Source: Arachis hypogaea (Eukaryota > Streptophyta > Magnoliopsida > Fabales > Fabaceae). Taken from it: a DNA stretch of 64,000 nucleotides. This document shows positions 12,401 to 22,850 of this stretch, in pieces. Below the pieces are notes generated by a model. The model saw only the letters and a program-made list of their open reading frames with translations, did not search any database and had not been told where the DNA came from. The stretch covers positions 28,619,427 through 28,683,426 of the forward strand of contig NC_092052.1 of NCBI RefSeq assembly GCF_003086295.3. Reading direction: 5' to 3'. Both the position numbers and the translations under genes were made by a program. Each line of letters opens with the position of its first letter. The stretch's first letter is position 1.

Positions 12401-15400
12401 TTATTTTTGGCAGTTCCTTTAAATTGTTGCCATGTTTTGATATGATCATATGTGATTCAAAATATTTTCCTTACTTGAATAATATGGCTCTGATATCTTG
12501 ACTGGAAAATATTTGAATTTTTTTAAACAAACTTTGTTTTGTGGTAATGTTTGAGCAGTAAATCAGTTTATGATATCAAATGAGTTTTGATTATCATTTT
12601 AAAATTGCTCATAAATCAAGCATTTAGCATCATATAACATGCTAAATAACATTGTTCTTGAAGCTTGATTAAAATGTTACAGGTTAGTGCTTCCCTTGGT
12701 AATATAAGCATACATCAAAGGGGAGCCATGTGACATTTAGAAAGGGGGAGAAATTCAATCTTCAAAGGGAGTACTCATACTCAATTTTTTTCAAATTTCT
12801 TTTCATTTCAATTTTAATAATGTTTGTCATCAAGGGGGAGATTGATGAGTTTGGAAAACTCTAATTTAATTTTGATGATGAACAAACATTATTAAAATAT
12901 TTAAATTACAAAATTATTAATTTGATTTTCACATAACATATGTTAATTAATAATTTTGTGATGCAGGTTTTTAATTGGGCCGGAAAATAAAAATGTTGCT
13001 AGCCCAAATTAAAACCAACAATCAGCCTTGCTACATATTTCCTATTATGTGGCTGAATTGTTGTATTAATGGGCCAAGCTAAATGTTATTGCAACCAAGC
13101 CCATATTTAATTTTGATGAAAGTTTCCTATGCTTGATCCATTCCAAATTTTATCAGGAAAGCAAATGTTATTTTTGGGCCAGAAACTTATTGATTATTGC
13201 AACCAAGCCCAATTCCATGAGATTTCCTCATGCTTTATCCGAATCCATGAAGCAAAGAAAAACAAATCCTCAAATACTTCCAACGGATTCCATTACACTT
13301 CCTGAAAGGATTTCAAAGCTAATTTAAGCATTGGGAATATAAGCAAGTGAGAGAAGATTGATTTGACTAAAGGCATCATTGCTACACGCCAACTAAGGGA
13401 AGTAAAAGCAAGCTATTTTCAATTAATTAGTTTAACCACTTTTAAATTGCTTTTCTTCAGATTCTTTCTTCTCTCTCATCCCTTTCTCTCTTCAGTTATT
13501 ACACAGGAAACATTGGTAGCAATGGAAGCAAAAATGAGCTACCGAAAGGAAGAGAAAGCAAGCCTAAAGACCATCACAATGATGGCAAGAAAACATACTA
13601 AAATAAAAATGAGCTGTGGCTGAGATTGTCACCAATTTTGGATAGCTTTGGTGAGGTAATCTTGGCTTCTCCATGCTCAAAAAGAAAGAAGAAGATCACG
13701 GCCAGCCAGGGAGATTCTTGAAGCATGGCTTGTCTTTGATTCTGCTCAACCACCACAGGAAGTAGCTAGAGTGGCGAAGTGATGGTAGAGGCAGAGATTG
13801 AAGCAGATGAAGTCATCATCATCATGAAGCATCAAGGGCCAGAAATCCATCTTGGAGAGTAAGCCAAGGATGGAGAGCTCGGATTGATGAAGAGTGATGA
13901 CCAAGAAAGGACTAGAGGTAATTGCATGTTGGTTATTGCATGGTTATCTCTTCTCTCTCTGTATGGCCGAACCGATTTTCTTGAAGGAAGAAGAAGTTGG
14001 CTTGGGTTTTTGGCTTCAAGTGTGGAGGCTTCTCTCTTTTATAAAAAAGGGGAACAACCACTGGTTGGAGCAAGGAGTTAGAAGTAAGCATTGAGAGTGC
14101 AAGGCACAGGATTCTCAGAGCTACCTAAGCTTACAGATTTTCTTCTCCTTCAATGTATTCTGTTTTGTATTTTTCTGTTTAATTTTGTCATGTCTTGAGT
14201 CTCATGGAAAAAGGCAAACAGTGAGGTTTGAATGAAAAAAGCCATAGAGCGGAAAAAGGCAGAGAGTGCAAAATTAAAAGAAAAAGCCATAGATGTCTTA
14301 AAGTTCCTTTGTTCATCTATGTTGTGTTTCATGATTCTGTGGGAATCTCCTTGTAAGTTGGGTTAGCACTTTACAGTTTGTAATCTGGAAGATTATAGTG
14401 AAATTCCATCATGTTTGTGATGGAGACTGGATGTAGGCTGCACTGCACTTAGCAGCTGAACCAGGATATATCTGGGTGTAATCTCTCTTCTCTCCTACTC
14501 CATTTCTGTTTTCTACTGCACAGGAGCAAAAACCAAAAATGTCTCGTGGCAAGTGACGAGACAAAACGAAAAAGTCTCGTGGCTAGGGACAAGCTAAAAA
14601 TAGAAAAGTCTCCTCTAAATTCAGCAAGTTTTAGCAAGCAAAAAAAGGGGCTAATAAGATTCAACCCCCTTTTCTTAGCCACTAAAACCATCATAATCAT
14701 TATTCTGACTTAATAACTAACGGTCATAATATTAATTTTATTCATCAATTCAATACTTATAAAAGATATCTATTTTTATATTTCAAGAAAATATTACATA
14801 ATAAATTTTATAAGTTCTAATATCTGAATTATTTTGTTGTCTTTTATTGGTATTCACCCAATTTTTTTTTAGAAGACTGAAATATACCGCGTCCTCAGAC
14901 AAGAAAAACGGAACTTAATCCTTTAAAAATCGAAGTATATATTATATTGGATAAAGTTATCACACAAAAACACAAATATATAATAACTAATTGAGGAGTG
15001 CTACATATATAAGTTATTTTTATTTATAAATTTTACAAATTGGGTCTAACACATGCGTTACTGAACCATTTTTGCGTGTTTCATCTTCGTTTCCTTTTTT
15101 ACGAAGAAGAAGAAGAAGAAGAACAGAAAAAGAAGAAAAAGAAAAAGAGGCACAAAAAAACGTGAAAACGGCGTGAATATACATGACTTGTATGATTTGT
15201 AAGGAAAAGCGTTCTCTCTTTGCCTTCGATCTCCTTCTGTTTTTTTTTTTTTCATGATTTCTGAAATCAAGTTTTGAAATTGTTTTGAAGATGATGGAAC
15301 TTCAGAAATACACCCGAACGATTACAAAAATTCACCCAAACGGTTACAGAAATATATCCAAAGGATTACAGAAATACACCCAAACAGTTACAGAAATAAA

Positions 15401-18400
15401 CCAAACGATTACAGAAATACACCCAAATGATTACAAAAATACACCCAAAGGATTTAAGAAATACACCCAAAGGATTTAAGAAATACACCCAATATAGGGG
15501 GAGACAGTATATTTCTTCTTGAAATCTTTTAATGTTTTGCTGGTTAAGGATTAGGCACATGACAGAGACAATCTAAAAAAAATCTAGAAGAACAGTAAAA
15601 TAGTACCTTGAATAATGTTTCTTCGTTTTTTCTGGTGATTTTGATGAAGGAGAAAGAGAAAATGAAAAGAGAAGAAGAAATTTCAATAAAAAAAGAGGGA
15701 GAAAGAGGTGGTGTTGATGACGATGATAATGAGAGAGAAAAATTACGAAAAAGAAAAAAAAGAGACACGGAAGAAGAAGAAGAAGAGGAAGCACGGAGAA
15801 AGAAGAAGAAGAAAAAGAGGCATTAAAAAAAATATAAAACGACGTGAATATAAATGACTTATATAATTTGTATTGAAAATCACTTATATGCGAAGAATTA
15901 ATCTAACTAATTTATTAACGAATTTATTGTTCATACAGTCATTTAGCATTTTTTTTTAATTCTATATATACGATACCCAATTGATAGGCTAGAAAGAAAT
16001 ATCAATTCCTCCTTATCCTTTTTTTTCTGTATAAAACCTAAAAAAGATGATACCAACCAGCCAAAAGAACCAAACCAATAATAATACTAATCAAAGGTTA
16101 TTAAAATAATAAAAAATAATTACTATTTGTGTTTTATTTTATATAGTGGTGGGAAACTCAAATAGTATGCATATATACGAATTATAGGTTTTTAATTTTA
16201 TTGTTGCTAACGTAGCAAAAAATAATAAGAGAGTTTCAATTATAAACTGCTTTATTAGGGAAGTACCTGTTAAAATCGTCAATTTCAGAGTTTATTGTTT
16301 TTTCGAACAGGCTCATCAAGAAATCCACCTCCACCTGCAGCACCACAAACAAAGTCTGAGTAAACCAATAACGAAAAATAACATACGAGGAAAGCTAAAT
16401 TGACGTATTAAACTACTCTTCCACCTTAGTCCATGACAATAATAAAAACGTTTCACGGCCCACAAATTCAGCCCAACAGAATACACAAATTAAATTATAA
16501 TTTAGTTTTTATCTTATCTTATAGTTATCTCTATCTTTATCTATATCTTATCTTTATCTAATTTTATCTTTCATAGGCCAATACTCTATATATACTTAGT
16601 TTTACCTTTATAGTTTACAATTCATTCAATCAACAATCAATAAAATTTTTTCATCTTTTTCTTTCATAATTCTTTTATTTTTCTATTCTTTCACAATTTT
16701 ATTATGGTATCAGAGCTCCTCTTAAGCTCTGCTGACATCCATGGATCAAGGAGAAAGGGCACACCAGCAACTTCATCCGGAGTCTCTTTTGGACCTTTCG
16801 TCAGCCCAACACTTTTCTTTCATGACACTTCCTTTCAATGAAGAAGCTCGTCCTTCAAACCAACTTGAACTTCTGCCAAGTCCAACTACTCATTATCTTT
16901 GTTCTTTCAATATCTTTTCTACTGTTAACAATTCTTCAAATCGAGATTCATTCTTGAATACTTGGATCATTGATTCTGGTGCCACAGATCACATTGCATC
17001 AAATTTGTCTTGGTTTATTTCTTACACACAAATTTCTCCTATTATTGTTCATTTACCAAATGGTTCTCGAACTACTGTTTCTTATAAAGGCATCGTTCAA
17101 TTTTCACCATCCTTGGTTCTTCATGATGTTCTTTATTTACCTCATTTCAACTTTAATATTATCTCTGTTTCAAAAATTACTTCAGCACTCATATGTGAAC
17201 TCACTTTTTCATCTTCTTCTTGCACTCTACAGAGCAACAATTTGGGGACAATTGATTTGGCCAGAATGAGAGAGGGATTATATGTCTTTGAACCCAATTT
17301 CGGTAAAAATTCATCCACTACACACTCCATAAATTCCATCCAATCTCCACCCATTACACCTTCCAATATATGGCATTTTCGTTTAGGACACCTTTCTGGG
17401 CAAAGACTTAATCATTTACATAAACAATTTCCTTTTATCTCTATGCATCATGACGAGGCTTGTGACATTTGTCATCTTTCTAAACAAAAGAAACTTTCTT
17501 TTTCTCAAAGTTTTAACAAAGCTAATGCAAGTTTTGATTTATTACACTTTGATATTTGGGGTCCGTTTCGACAAAATTCTATTCATAATCATAAATATTT
17601 TTTTACTATTGTTGATGATTTTAGCCGCTTTACATGGGTTACTTTATTAAAATCAAAAGGAGAAGTACAGAATCAAATAAAAAATTTTATTACTTTAATT
17701 GAAACACAATTCAACTCCAAAGTCAAAACTATTCGTTCTGATAATGGACCAGAATTTATTTTACCTGATTTTTATGCTTCAAAGGGCATTATTCATCAAC
17801 GTAGTTGTGTTGAAACTCCTCAACAAAATGGAAGGGTAGAACGCAAGCATCAACATATTTTGAATATAGCTCGTGCTTTTATGTTTCAATCTAATTTACC
17901 ATCATCTTTTTGGTCTTATGCTGTTAGACATGCTGTTTATTTACTTAATAGAGTTCCATCATCTGCAATTAATTTTAAAACACCATTTGAGATTTTACTC
18001 AATCTTCCACCAAATTATCATGACATTAAAGTTTTTGGATGCTTATGTTTTGTTTCTACCCAAATGGCAAATAGATCAAAATTTGATCCAAGAGCCAAAA
18101 AGGTTGTATTTATTGGCTTTCAATCTGGTTTTAAAGGGTATATTGTTTATGTTTTAGAAGATAAAAGAATTGAGATTTCTAGAAACGTAATTTTTTATGA
18201 AAAGATCTTGCCCTTAGTCACAAAAAATGTCCAATTCCAGACACTTAGCCCAACATTGCCAAACACACCTTCTCAAAAAACAAGATTCAGTTAGTCTTCC
18301 AGTTGAACCCTCACCTATACCCATTGACCCAATTCCACCTAGTTCTTTATTTTCTCCAACAACCTCTCCTTCTTCCTCACTATCATTTCCTAACCAAGTT

Positions 18401-21400
18401 GAACCCATGACCACCGAATCCCTTTCAACACTAGACACTAGTCCACCATCACCTTCTCATCCCCCGTCACCTTCTTCACCACCTGAGCAACCCCATCCTC
18501 GTCATTCCGACCGGCCTCACCGACCTCCAGCATATCTCTCTGATTACTTGTGTAATTCCTCTCTCATCTCTACAAATCAATCTCCATCAAAGTGCAAGTA
18601 TCCTTTTATCTTCAGTCATGTCTTTTTCTTCTCTTTCATCTTCACATAAAAAGTTTCTTTTATCTCTACATTCTGACGTTGAGGCAAAGTCTTTTAAGGA
18701 CGCCAATCAACACTCTAATTGGCGTAGTGCTATGAAAGATGAGTTGGATGCTCTTGAGCTGAACAAAACTTGGCGTCTTGTTGATTGCCCTGCAGGGGTT
18801 AAGCCGGTTGGCTGTAAATGGGTCTATCGCATCAAACGCAAGCCTGATGGTTCAGTTGATCGATATAAAGCACGCCTTGTGGCTAAAGGGTTCACTCAAA
18901 CTGAAGGTGTTGATTTCTTGGAAACTTTCTCCCCTGTTGTCAAGCCTGCCACTATTAGATTAGTTTTGGCATTGGCCTCTATGAAGCATTGGCCTATACA
19001 TCAGTTGGATGTCAATAATGCTTTCTTACATGGGGATCTTTCTGAGGATGTTTATATGACTCTGCCACCCGGATTTATATCTCCTCAACCGAATCAATGC
19101 TGTAAGCTACTAAAGTCACTGTATGGTCTACGACAATCTAGTCGTATGTGGTATGACAAACTTTCTCATCTTTTGCTATCTCATGGATATCAGCAGACCT
19201 CATCTGATTATAGTTTATTTGTCAAATTCATTGGTGATCAAATTTTTATCCTTTTAGTCTATGTTGACGACATTGTTCTCACTGGTAATTCTATTTCTGA
19301 ACTTGCTGCCATCAAGTCTATTTTACACCAACACTTCCGAATTAAAGACTTGGGCCCATTAAAATATTTTTTGGGTATTGAAGTTGCTCAATCAGAGAAG
19401 GGAATTTGCTTATCTCGGAGAAAATATTGTCTTGATCTTTTGGAGGATTCTGGTTTATTAGGTGCTAAACCTGCCTCTGTTCCAATGGATAGTACCACAA
19501 GACTATATCAAGACCAAAGTCCCTTGCTATCCGACCCTTTTGTATATCGTCGTTTGGTTGGCCGTCTTATCTATCTCACCACTACTCGACCGGACATCAT
19601 GTATGCCACTCAACAATTAAGTCAATTCATGGCATCTCCTACTGAATCTCATCTTCAAGCTGCCAAGCATGTGTTACGATATCTGAAAACTAGTCCCGGC
19701 AAAGGACTTTTCTTTCCAAGGGAATCAGAAATTCAGCTTCTCGGCTTCAGTGACTCTGATTGGGCCGGATGTCCTGACACTCGGCGATCTTTAACAGGTT
19801 ATTGTTTCTTCTTAGGCAGTTCTTTAGTCTCTTGGAAGACCAAGAAACAAACCACCGTTTCCCGCTCTTCCACGGAAGCAGAATATCGTGCACTTGCCAA
19901 CACAACTTGTGAACTTCAATGGATAATAAATGTGTTACAATTTTTACGCATCTCTCCTATTCGCCCACCAGTTTTATATTGTGATAATCAGAGTGCTCTT
20001 CATATTGCTGCTAACCCGGTTTTTCATGAACGGACCAAACATTTAGAGGTTGATTGTCACTTGGTTCGACAAAAAGCTCAAGCTGGAGTGATGAAACTTC
20101 TCCCAATTCCCTCTTCTGGGCAACTAGCTGACATCTTCACCAAGCCTTTGTCTCCTCAACCCTTCCATCTTAATCTGAATAAGCTTAGTGTTCTTGACAT
20201 CTTTCATCCTCCAGCTCGCGGGGGCGTATTAAACCACTCTTCTACCTTAGCCCATGACAACAATAAAGACGTCTCACGGCCCACAAATTCAGCCCAACAG
20301 AATACACAAATTAAATTATAATTTAGTCTTTATCTTATCTTATAGTTATCTCTATCTTTATCTATATCTTATCTTTATCTAATTTTATCTTTCATAGGCC
20401 AATACTCTATATATACTTAGTTTTACCTTTATAGTTTACAATTCATTCAATCAACAATCAATAAAATTTCTTCATCTTTTTCTTTCATAATTCTTTTATT
20501 TTTCTATTCTTTCACAATTTTATTATGACGTAAATAATTTTTGGGATAATTATTTGAAAAATTATTTTTAAAATAACCACTTTTAAAATAATTGGAGAGT
20601 AAAAAATTTAATTTAACTCATGGATCCAAAAATTTTAATATGGAAGGACCAAATTTTAAATAATTTTTTTTCATTTTATAAAAATAATTAACATATAGTT
20701 ATTAGAGTTAATTTTTTAAAAGATTTATCAAAATATATATATATATATATATATAACTTTTTTATAATTTTATTTTTAATATTACATAAAAGAAATATAA
20801 TAATATCAATAGTACATTATAAAATTATAAAATATCAAATAAGTTATAGCGTATTTAGTTAAAAATTATCACATATCTTATTAATTAAAATTAATTCTTT
20901 CAAAAATTTTAAAAATTTTGAAAATAAATTATAAATTATTAATTATTTAAAAGACACATTATCTTTATAGAATACAAGATATAAGATATCTTTATAAAAA
21001 AAATTTTAACATAAATTTAAAAAAAATGAGTTCTTTTTACGAGAAAAGAATATTTAAAGTACATAATGTGAATGTGATTACTAAAATATAACTACGTAAG
21101 TCATTATTAATATAATAGTTAAATATGTTAATATAAAAAATAAATAATTTTAAAAAAAATAAATATAGAAATTATTATATAAAAGCTAATTTAAAAGGTA
21201 CAAGAATTTGAAGATATGATATTAAATTAGTTATATAAAAAATATTAGTGAATTAAATAATTAAAACATAAATTCATCGTATAATAAAAAATAATATATA
21301 TAAAATTATTAAAGTACATAATATTTTTTTATTTTTAAACATATATCTCATATATAAATATAGTTTTTTAAAATTTTGAGAGAACGAGGTCACTACTCAT

Positions 21401-22493
21401 CCCTTCTAAGTCCGTCTGTGAACTCTTGTCTATTTTTTTTTTATTTTGAAAGAGAAGACCATTTTTGTTAAAAAGAAAAAGAGTACTTTATTTAACTCCT
21501 TACAATATTATTTTAAGACAATACAAATTTGTATTAAAGAATAATAGAAATTAATTTTATTGGATTTTATTTATAATATATGAGATTATAAACGAATATT
21601 TTAAAATTTATAATTATAATCAAAAGCTCACTACTTTTTAGTTGCAATGACTTTATCAATTTGACTTTAAATATCATATATTAAATAATATAAACCCTGA
21701 TTTCAGACCCATTTTCATAATTATATATTTATATCACTTGAAAATATACTCTTTTTTTTCATAATTATGAAACACACTTTGGTAATTTTTTTTAAAATAG
21801 ACTTATAAATTTTTCAAAAATGTAATTGATATTTTTTTAGGACTTTTAAATAACTACTTGTCTTGCTAGAGGGGTCACGCCTACATTTTTCATATATATA
21901 TATGTGGTAAAAATTTAGTCCAGTCAGTAAAAAAATAGAAAAGAAAAAAACGATTACTTGAGACGAAGGACAACTTACAGATGGTAGTTATATTTGTCAG
22001 TTAAGTATTAGTTGGTTTATTTAAGCTTCATTAGCGCCATGAATGAAAATGCGAAACTGACCTTAGGGCGAATCCAGTTATCAGTAGAAAACGCAAAAAC
22101 CGTCAGGACCTTAATCCCCCAACTAGCACACAGCCTCACCATCTCCTTCAGCGCCTCCGCCCCAGCCTGGTGCCCCGCCGACGGCATCAGGTTCCTCATC
22201 TTCGCCCACCGCCCATTCCCGTCCATTATCACTGCCACGTGCCTCGGCAATGGCTCCGCGTTCAGCTCCTCCGGAAACGGATGCGTCACCGTATCTTTCG
22301 AATCCCCGACTGAGTTCCCGTTTTTTTGAAGCGCCACATTCGTAACGGTTAGAAACCGGTTTGTTTGACTATGGGAATAAGAGGAATAAGAATGGGCACA
22401 GAGAGAAGAATTACAAATGTTGTTATAATTGGATTTTGGAGGTGGAGTTATCAGTGTGTTCTCGATCGGGATAGGGAGTCTTAATGAGAACAT
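2975..22493 (-). CDS. cis-prenyltransferase, plastid-type, three exons (full gene span)
   Basis: Undecaprenyl-pyrophosphate-synthase family enzyme: condenses isopentenyl diphosphate onto an allylic primer in cis, making neryl-type or longer polyprenyl diphosphates. Exons are 22493-22062, 16334-16267 and 3416-2975 (432+68+442 bp = 313 codons plus stop), every junction GT/AG and in phase. Seen: Ser/Thr/Asn-rich N-terminus like a transit peptide; HVAVIMDGN diphosphate-binding motif; [39 protein letters not shown]-terminal RRFGGR. Length fits the family. The start is the ATG at 22493 because it aligns with the paralogous exon at 26842; an in-frame ATG lies 27 codons upstream. Introns of 5.7 and 12.9 kb each contain a plus-strand retrotransposon. 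Oddities: GNGRW and STDNW where plant members usually have GNRRW and SSENW. The ORF is intact; chain length cannot be read from sequence. Confidence 0.85.
3941..5754 (+). repeat. 5' LTR of SIRE-like element
   Basis: TG...CA ends. Nearly identical to 12844-14693 apart from scattered substitutions and a few indels. The largest indel is about 33 bp, missing here and present at 14544-14576 in the 3' LTR. Confidence 0.95.
5757..5768 (+). promoter_or_regulatory. Primer binding site, initiator tRNA-Met
   Basis: TGGTATCAGAGC, two bases after the 5' LTR; complementary to the 3' end of plant initiator tRNA-Met, as usual for plant copia elements. Confidence 0.9.
5815..10041 (+). pseudogene. gag-pol polyprotein of SIRE-like element, three nonsense codons
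   Basis: One uninterrupted frame apart from stops at 6205-6207 (TAG), 7405-7407 (TAA) and 8539-8541 (TAG); no frameshift. The start is the ATG at 5815 (MAENSG). In order: gag/UBN2-type region; CCHC knuckle [14 protein letters not shown] (about 6670-6711); aspartic protease MDSGCSRHM (about 6901); pre-integrase WLWHRKLGH; integrase with [15 protein letters not shown] and [12 protein letters not shown]; reverse transcriptase with [11 protein letters not shown] and the YVDDIVFGS active site; RNase H with [17 protein letters not shown] and DIFTKPL. Stop 1 lies in gag, stop 2 follows the CDAC motif, stop 3 lies between integrase and RT. Copies with these stops cannot make full polyprotein. Confidence 0.93.
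10042..10491 (+). other. gag-pol to env-like spacer with internal polypurine run
   Basis: Non-coding. 'caagggggaggcaa' at about 10119-10132 is a polypurine run like those near the 3' LTR. The segment 10140-10490 is C/T-rich and leads to the env-like ATG. Confidence 0.5.
10492..11918 (+). pseudogene. env-like ORF of SIRE-like element, frameshifted
   Basis: The ATG at 10492 opens a 419-codon frame. It has a basic, Ser/Pro-rich N-terminus ([33 protein letters not shown]), an acidic patch EEDEDES, and then a long conserved part with [17 protein letters not shown] and ALGYEDEG. That part resembles the 'putative plant transposon protein' domain carried by SIRE elements in the env position. The frame ends at 11751, but a different frame from about 11660 to the TAA at 11916-11918 encodes a charged, coiled-coil-like tail ([25 protein letters not shown]). 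A single-base indel near 11650-11660 explains this. Membrane segments are not obvious, so true envelope function is doubtful. Confidence 0.75.
11919..12843 (+). other. 3' untranslated region and polypurine tract of SIRE-like element
   Basis: No coding signal. Contains three GGGGGAG-type polypurine runs (about 12100, 12744 and 12834). The last, 'caagggggagatt', directly abuts the 3' LTR at 12844 and should be the functional plus-strand primer. Confidence 0.75.
12844..14693 (+). repeat. 3' LTR of SIRE-like element
   Basis: Pairs with 3941-5754; TGATGAG start and ACCATCA end. Carries an extra segment near 14544-14576 that repeats the 'gtctcgtggc' word, not in the 5' LTR. Confidence 0.95.
14699..16266 (-). 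repeat. CPT intron 2 proximal part with minisatellite-bearing repeat
   Basis: AT-rich intron sequence. At 15060-15880 there is a compound repeat: two direct copies, about 100-120 bp each, of a GAA-rich block plus 'gtgaatata-atgactt' (about 15105-15206 and 15775-15879). They flank a minisatellite at 15298-15492. Translations of this segment are low-complexity Lys/Glu or Thr/Pro strings and are not genes. Confidence 0.6.
15298..15492 (+). repeat. About 22-bp minisatellite, roughly nine units
   Basis: Units of the type 'gaaatacacccaaacagtta' repeat with small variations between 15298 and 15492. It lies in an intron of the CPT gene, between two direct copies of a GAA-rich repeat. Confidence 0.8.
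16267..16334 (-). CDS. CPT exon 2 (68 bp micro-exon)
   Basis: Preceded by 'ggtgctgcag' and followed by donor GTACTT. It encodes [18 protein letters not shown] and ends two bases into an Arg codon completed by exon 3. The residues fit exactly between [10 protein letters not shown] (exon 1) and EGIRIS (exon 3) in the family alignment as I know it. It survives between the two retrotransposon-filled intron parts, 72 bp from the end of the 5' LTR at 16406. Confidence 0.88.
16406..16704 (+). repeat. 5' LTR of gag-less copia element
   Basis: 299 bp, TATTAAAC...TTTTATTA. 'ctctatatatactta' near 16584 is a likely TATA box. Confidence 0.92.
16705..16716 (+). promoter_or_regulatory. Primer binding site, initiator tRNA-Met
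   Basis: TGGTATCAGAGC directly adjoining the LTR end; this fixes the LTR boundary at TTATTA and so supports the non-canonical terminus. Confidence 0.9.
16741..20321 (+). pseudogene. copia pol (protease-integrase-RT-RNase H), gag deleted, two frameshifts
   Basis: ATG at 16741, then about 80 codons without capsid or zinc knuckle, then protease DSGATDHIA. Integrase shows a WHFRLGHLS pre-integrase region, [15 protein letters not shown] and [13 protein letters not shown]. The frame closes at 18292-18294. The Pro/Ser-rich linker continues in the next frame after an A6 run (about 18276-18281), and RT/RNase H (18618-20321) continues in the third frame after a T-rich stretch near 18620-18640. RT has [10 protein letters not shown] and YVDDIVLTG; RNase H has [18 protein letters not shown] and LADIFTKPL. 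The stop lies 95 bp inside the 3' LTR. Both shifts are at or beside homopolymers. Confidence 0.9.
20227..20525 (+). repeat. 3' LTR of gag-less copia element
   Basis: Pairs with 16406-16704; preceded by a purine-rich 'gcgggggcg'. Confidence 0.92.
20531..22061 (-). other. CPT intron 1, exon-1-proximal part
   Basis: Very AT-rich, no coding signal on either strand. Contains a short (AT)n run at about 20727-20754. Confidence 0.6.
22062..22493 (-). CDS. CPT exon 1 (copy b, proximal)
   Basis: 144 codons from the ATG at 22493 to AAG|GTCAGT. The first 70 or so residues are rich in Ser, Thr and Asn and poor in acidic residues, as in plastid transit peptides. Then come [33 protein letters not shown] and [17 protein letters not shown]. 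Frame 0 at the donor matches exon 2. About 60% of residues agree with the distal copy at 26842-26363 by eye. Confidence 0.88.
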
Positions 22494-22609
22494 TTTTGAA
22501 TTTTGAGAATTATGAATCCGGAATAGGGATAAGGTTATCCCGGTTTGGGATAAGTTCTGGCGCTGAAAATGCAAGGTTAGTTTTTTGTGTGAGAGAAAGT
22601 ACAGAGAGG

Positions 22610-22850
22610 GGCTTCATTTATAAAGTGATATTAGAAAAGAGCTTAGAAGTGTCTGTGGAAATGAAAGGGGTTTAGTTTGGTTGTGTTGATAATTAGAAGG
22701 TTCGCTTTCAAAAGCTGCCGTATTGGAGCATAATGGCATTCAAGTTGCGGAGAGAATGAATGGTGCATATTGGGGTACGACGGAACACTTGGCGTTTAGT
22801 AATGTGATGTGCTGAGTGATGGTTATGGTTATGTACTTATGTAGTATATG
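22610..22850 (-). promoter_or_regulatory. Promoter and 5' leader of CPT copy b
   Basis: The minus strand carries TATAAATG at about 22617-22624, some 125 bp upstream of the chosen ATG. The segment 22610-22800 is recognisably homologous to the region upstream of the distal exon (26910-27060): both share 'ttcgctttcaaa', 'gtgccgta/ctgccgtat' and 'gaatgaatg' words. The duplication therefore included the promoter. Confidence 0.6.

Larger units (their letters stand above)
3941..14693 (+). mobile_element. SIRE-like Ty1/copia retrotransposon with env-like ORF, in CPT intron 2
   Basis: A complete 10,753-bp element flanked by a perfect 5-bp duplication, TAATC (3936-3940 and 14694-14698). LTRs are 3941-5754 (1,814 bp) and 12844-14693 (1,850 bp), both starting TGATGAGTTTGG and ending ACCATCA. 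A tRNA-iMet primer site follows the 5' LTR. One gag-pol frame (5815-10041) is broken by three stop codons; an env-like ORF (10492-11918) is broken by a frameshift. The polypurine tract abuts the 3' LTR. Length, gag-pol in one frame and a downstream Transposase_32-like ORF are known SIRE/Maximus features. It sits antisense to the host CPT gene. Confidence 0.95.
16406..20525 (+). mobile_element. Gag-deleted Ty1/copia retrotransposon with TA...TA ends, in CPT intron 1
   Basis: A 4,120-bp element with 299-bp LTRs (16406-16704; 20227-20525), flanked by a perfect TSD, TGACG (16401-16405; 20526-20530). LTRs begin TATTAAAC and end TTTTATTA, so ends are TA...TA rather than TG...CA. The primer site TGGTATCAGAGC (16705-16716) abuts the LTR with no gap. 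The internal region is only 3.5 kb: the frame starts just after the primer site and reaches the protease within about 80 codons, so nearly all of gag is missing. Pol is recognisable but split over three frames. The LTRs differ at 8 of 299 positions by my count. Confidence 0.93.

Noticed and set aside
15298..15492. Possible CRISPR-like array
   Set aside because: Units are contiguous with no spacers and lie in a plant intron; it is a minisatellite.
22012..22329. Plus-strand open frame over CPT exon 1
   Set aside because: Antisense shadow of the CPT coding exon; the minus-strand reading has diagnostic motifs.
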